Assembly: GCA_028287885.1 (NCBI GenBank)
Contig: JAQBOT010000313.1
Coordinates: 1 to 7,675, forward strand
Direction: 5' to 3'
Origin: Pedobacter sp.
GTDB taxonomy: Bacteria; Bacteroidota; Bacteroidia; Sphingobacteriales; Sphingobacteriaceae
Length of the DNA stretch: 7,675 nucleotides
The position numbers and the translations under genes were made by a program. Of the stretch, positions 6,935-7,675 are shown piece after piece. How positions within the stretch are numbered: the first letter of the stretch is position 1; the number at the start of each line of letters is the position of its first letter. The notes under the pieces are model-generated. The model was not told the origin of the DNA. It did not search any database and worked only from the letters and a program-made list of their open reading frames with translations.

Positions 6935-7279
6935 TTATTTCACTGGTTTAACAGGAGCAGGAGCCGGCGTAGTTGCTGGTGCTGGTCTGTTTCCTAATGG
7001 TGATGGAGCAGGTGTTCTGTCTAATTGTTCTTGAATTTTAGAGTCGCCAGATGCGCCACCGCTGTTCTTTGCTACTGTTGTAATCGATAGTGTGATCACA
7101 ACGATCAATGTAAGCAAGATCCAGGTGCCTTTTTCTAAAACATCTCCCGTACGTTGCACACCAAACATATTGCTTGCTGATGAACCGGCAGATAAGCCCC
7201 CGCCTTTAGGATTTTGAACTAAAACAAAAATCGCTAAAGCGACACAAATGATGATTAATAACAGGATTAAAAAAAGCAT
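6935..7279 (-). CDS. secG: Preprotein translocase subunit SecG with a Pro/Ala-rich C-terminal tail
   Basis: This 114-residue inner-membrane protein is the small accessory subunit of the SecYEG channel and aids SecA-driven export. Residues 2-21 form transmembrane segment 1. They are followed by the family hallmark VQNPKGGGLSAG (21-32) and the Gly/Ser loop SSASNMFGVQRTGDVLEKGT (33-52). Residues 53-70 form transmembrane segment 2. The tail at about 72-114 is Ser/Gly-rich, then Pro/Ala/Thr-rich and low in complexity, and lies outside the conserved core; similar tails occur in Bacteroidota SecG. The ATG at 7279 is 15 bases after the stop of the upstream TPR-like gene, so the two are probably co-transcribed. 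The transcript ends at the hairpin at 6881-6915. The call is secure because of the two-helix layout and the QNPKGGGL motif. Confidence 0.95.
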   Translation of the reverse strand: MLFLILLLIIICVALAIFVLVQNPKGGGLSAGSSASNMFGVQRTGDVLEKGTWILLTLIVVITLSITTVAKNSGGASGDSKIQEQLDRTPAPSPLGNRPAPATTPAPAPVKPVK

Positions 7280-7294
7280 GATGTCTTTATGTGG

Positions 7295-7675
7295 TTAAAT
7301 TTTCTTTTTTATAGATTGAATAAGATCGGCAAAGTAACGGCTTTTTTCCGGAAATTTCAAACTTAATTTTTCATAAGTCTCTATGGCCTTGTGATAAAGC
7401 ATTTGCTCAATATATATTTTGGCAAGGGTCTCAGAAACAAGGTCGTTGTGGTCCTCTGCACTTTTCTTTGCCTTATTCTCATTGTCTATTTGTTCCGGCC
7501 GCGGTGCCGTAATCTGGGGTGCATTCTTGATGAATTTATCAATGATTTCCAGGTCCTTCGGATCGCCCTTTACTTCCGGAACGTTATTTAAGATCTCTTC
7601 TGCGTTAAAAGGGCTTTGTATATGAAAGATGTGCTCCACGTACTGCTGCTGCAGCTCATTCGGCCTGCCCGGCTT
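7295..7675 (-). CDS. C-terminal part of a TPR-like protein of unknown function, cut by the right window edge
   Basis: The frame ends at 7295 and stays open to the window edge, about 126 codons, so the N-terminus is missing. The GTG at 7639 is an internal Val codon: 12 more codons (KPGRPNELQQQY) run upstream to the edge without a stop. The visible part begins with a Pro/Gln-rich stretch and VEHIFHIQSPFNAEEILN, then a charged linker rich in Lys, Glu, Asp and Asn. It ends with a helical pair (ETLAKIYIEQMLYHKAIETY and EKLSLKFPEKSRYFADLIQ) that fits one tetratricopeptide-type repeat, with Leu/Ile-Tyr in helix A, Lys-Ala-Ile-x-x-Tyr-Glu-Lys-Leu in helix B, and Phe-Pro-Glu at the turn. It is probably a protein-interaction module. 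Proteins of this kind often precede secG in Bacteroidota, but no function is established from what is visible. Confidence 0.8.
   Translation of the reverse strand, partial: KPGRPNELQQQYVEHIFHIQSPFNAEEILNNVPEVKGDPKDLEIIDKFIKNAPQITAPRPEQIDNENKAKKSAEDHNDLVSETLAKIYIEQMLYHKAIETYEKLSLKFPEKSRYFADLIQSIKKKI

Noticed and set aside
6766..6951. Short open frame on the plus strand between groES and secG
   Set aside because: It runs through the promoter region and the terminator stem and has no recognisable protein features.
7637..7639. GTG as the start of a 114-residue gene on the minus strand
   Set aside because: The same frame continues without a stop to the window edge, with 12 more plausible codons upstream, so the GTG reads as an internal Val and the gene is simply cut by the window.

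Overview
The window comes from a chromosome of the phylum Bacteroidota, most likely the Sphingobacteriaceae (Pedobacter-like). This rests on the protein variants: the Dcd form, the MG2-type surface protein, SecG with a Pro/Ala tail, and the TPR protein-secG-groES-groEL order. It also fits the near absence of Shine-Dalgarno sequences and a promoter resembling the Bacteroidota -33/-7 type. I see no insertion sequence, tRNA, rRNA, CRISPR array or phage gene. This is a housekeeping region, and no space between genes exceeds about 215 bases.

Layout. (1) Bases 1-1057, minus strand: dCTP deaminase (dcd), followed by the 5' part of a large exported MG2-domain protein that runs off the left edge. (2) Bases 1125-3236, plus strand: a tight three-gene set of Sfp-type phosphopantetheinyl transferase, octanoyltransferase LipB and an SGNH/GDSL-hydrolase lipoprotein, with gaps of 6 and 9 bases. 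A 67-base region separates it from the divergent dcd. (3) Bases 3233-4660, minus strand: a single-chain iron-sulfur L-serine dehydratase whose stop codon overlaps that of the convergent lipoprotein gene. (4) Bases 4712-4747: a strong hairpin terminator ending the groESL transcript. (5) Bases 4771-6723, minus strand: groES-groEL. (6) Bases 6724-6915: the groESL control region, with TGTCA/TGACA repeats, a sigma-54-like element and the secG terminator. (7) Bases 6935-7675, minus strand: secG, preceded by the 3' part of a TPR-like protein gene cut by the right edge.

How the genes relate. The phosphopantetheinyl transferase and LipB meet at acyl carrier protein: the first can turn apo-ACP into holo-ACP, and the second takes octanoate from octanoyl-ACP to begin lipoylation. 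SecG (membrane export) and GroES/GroEL (cytosolic folding) are neighbours but are separated by a terminator and a new promoter region, so the chaperonin genes can be induced separately.

The best lead for something not well described is the groES upstream region. It has no CIRCE operator and no TAnnTTTG promoter, but it has four TGTC-type half-sites spaced by 11 and 33 bases upstream of an element resembling a sigma-54 -24/-12 promoter. Otherwise I found no evidence of a new biological system.
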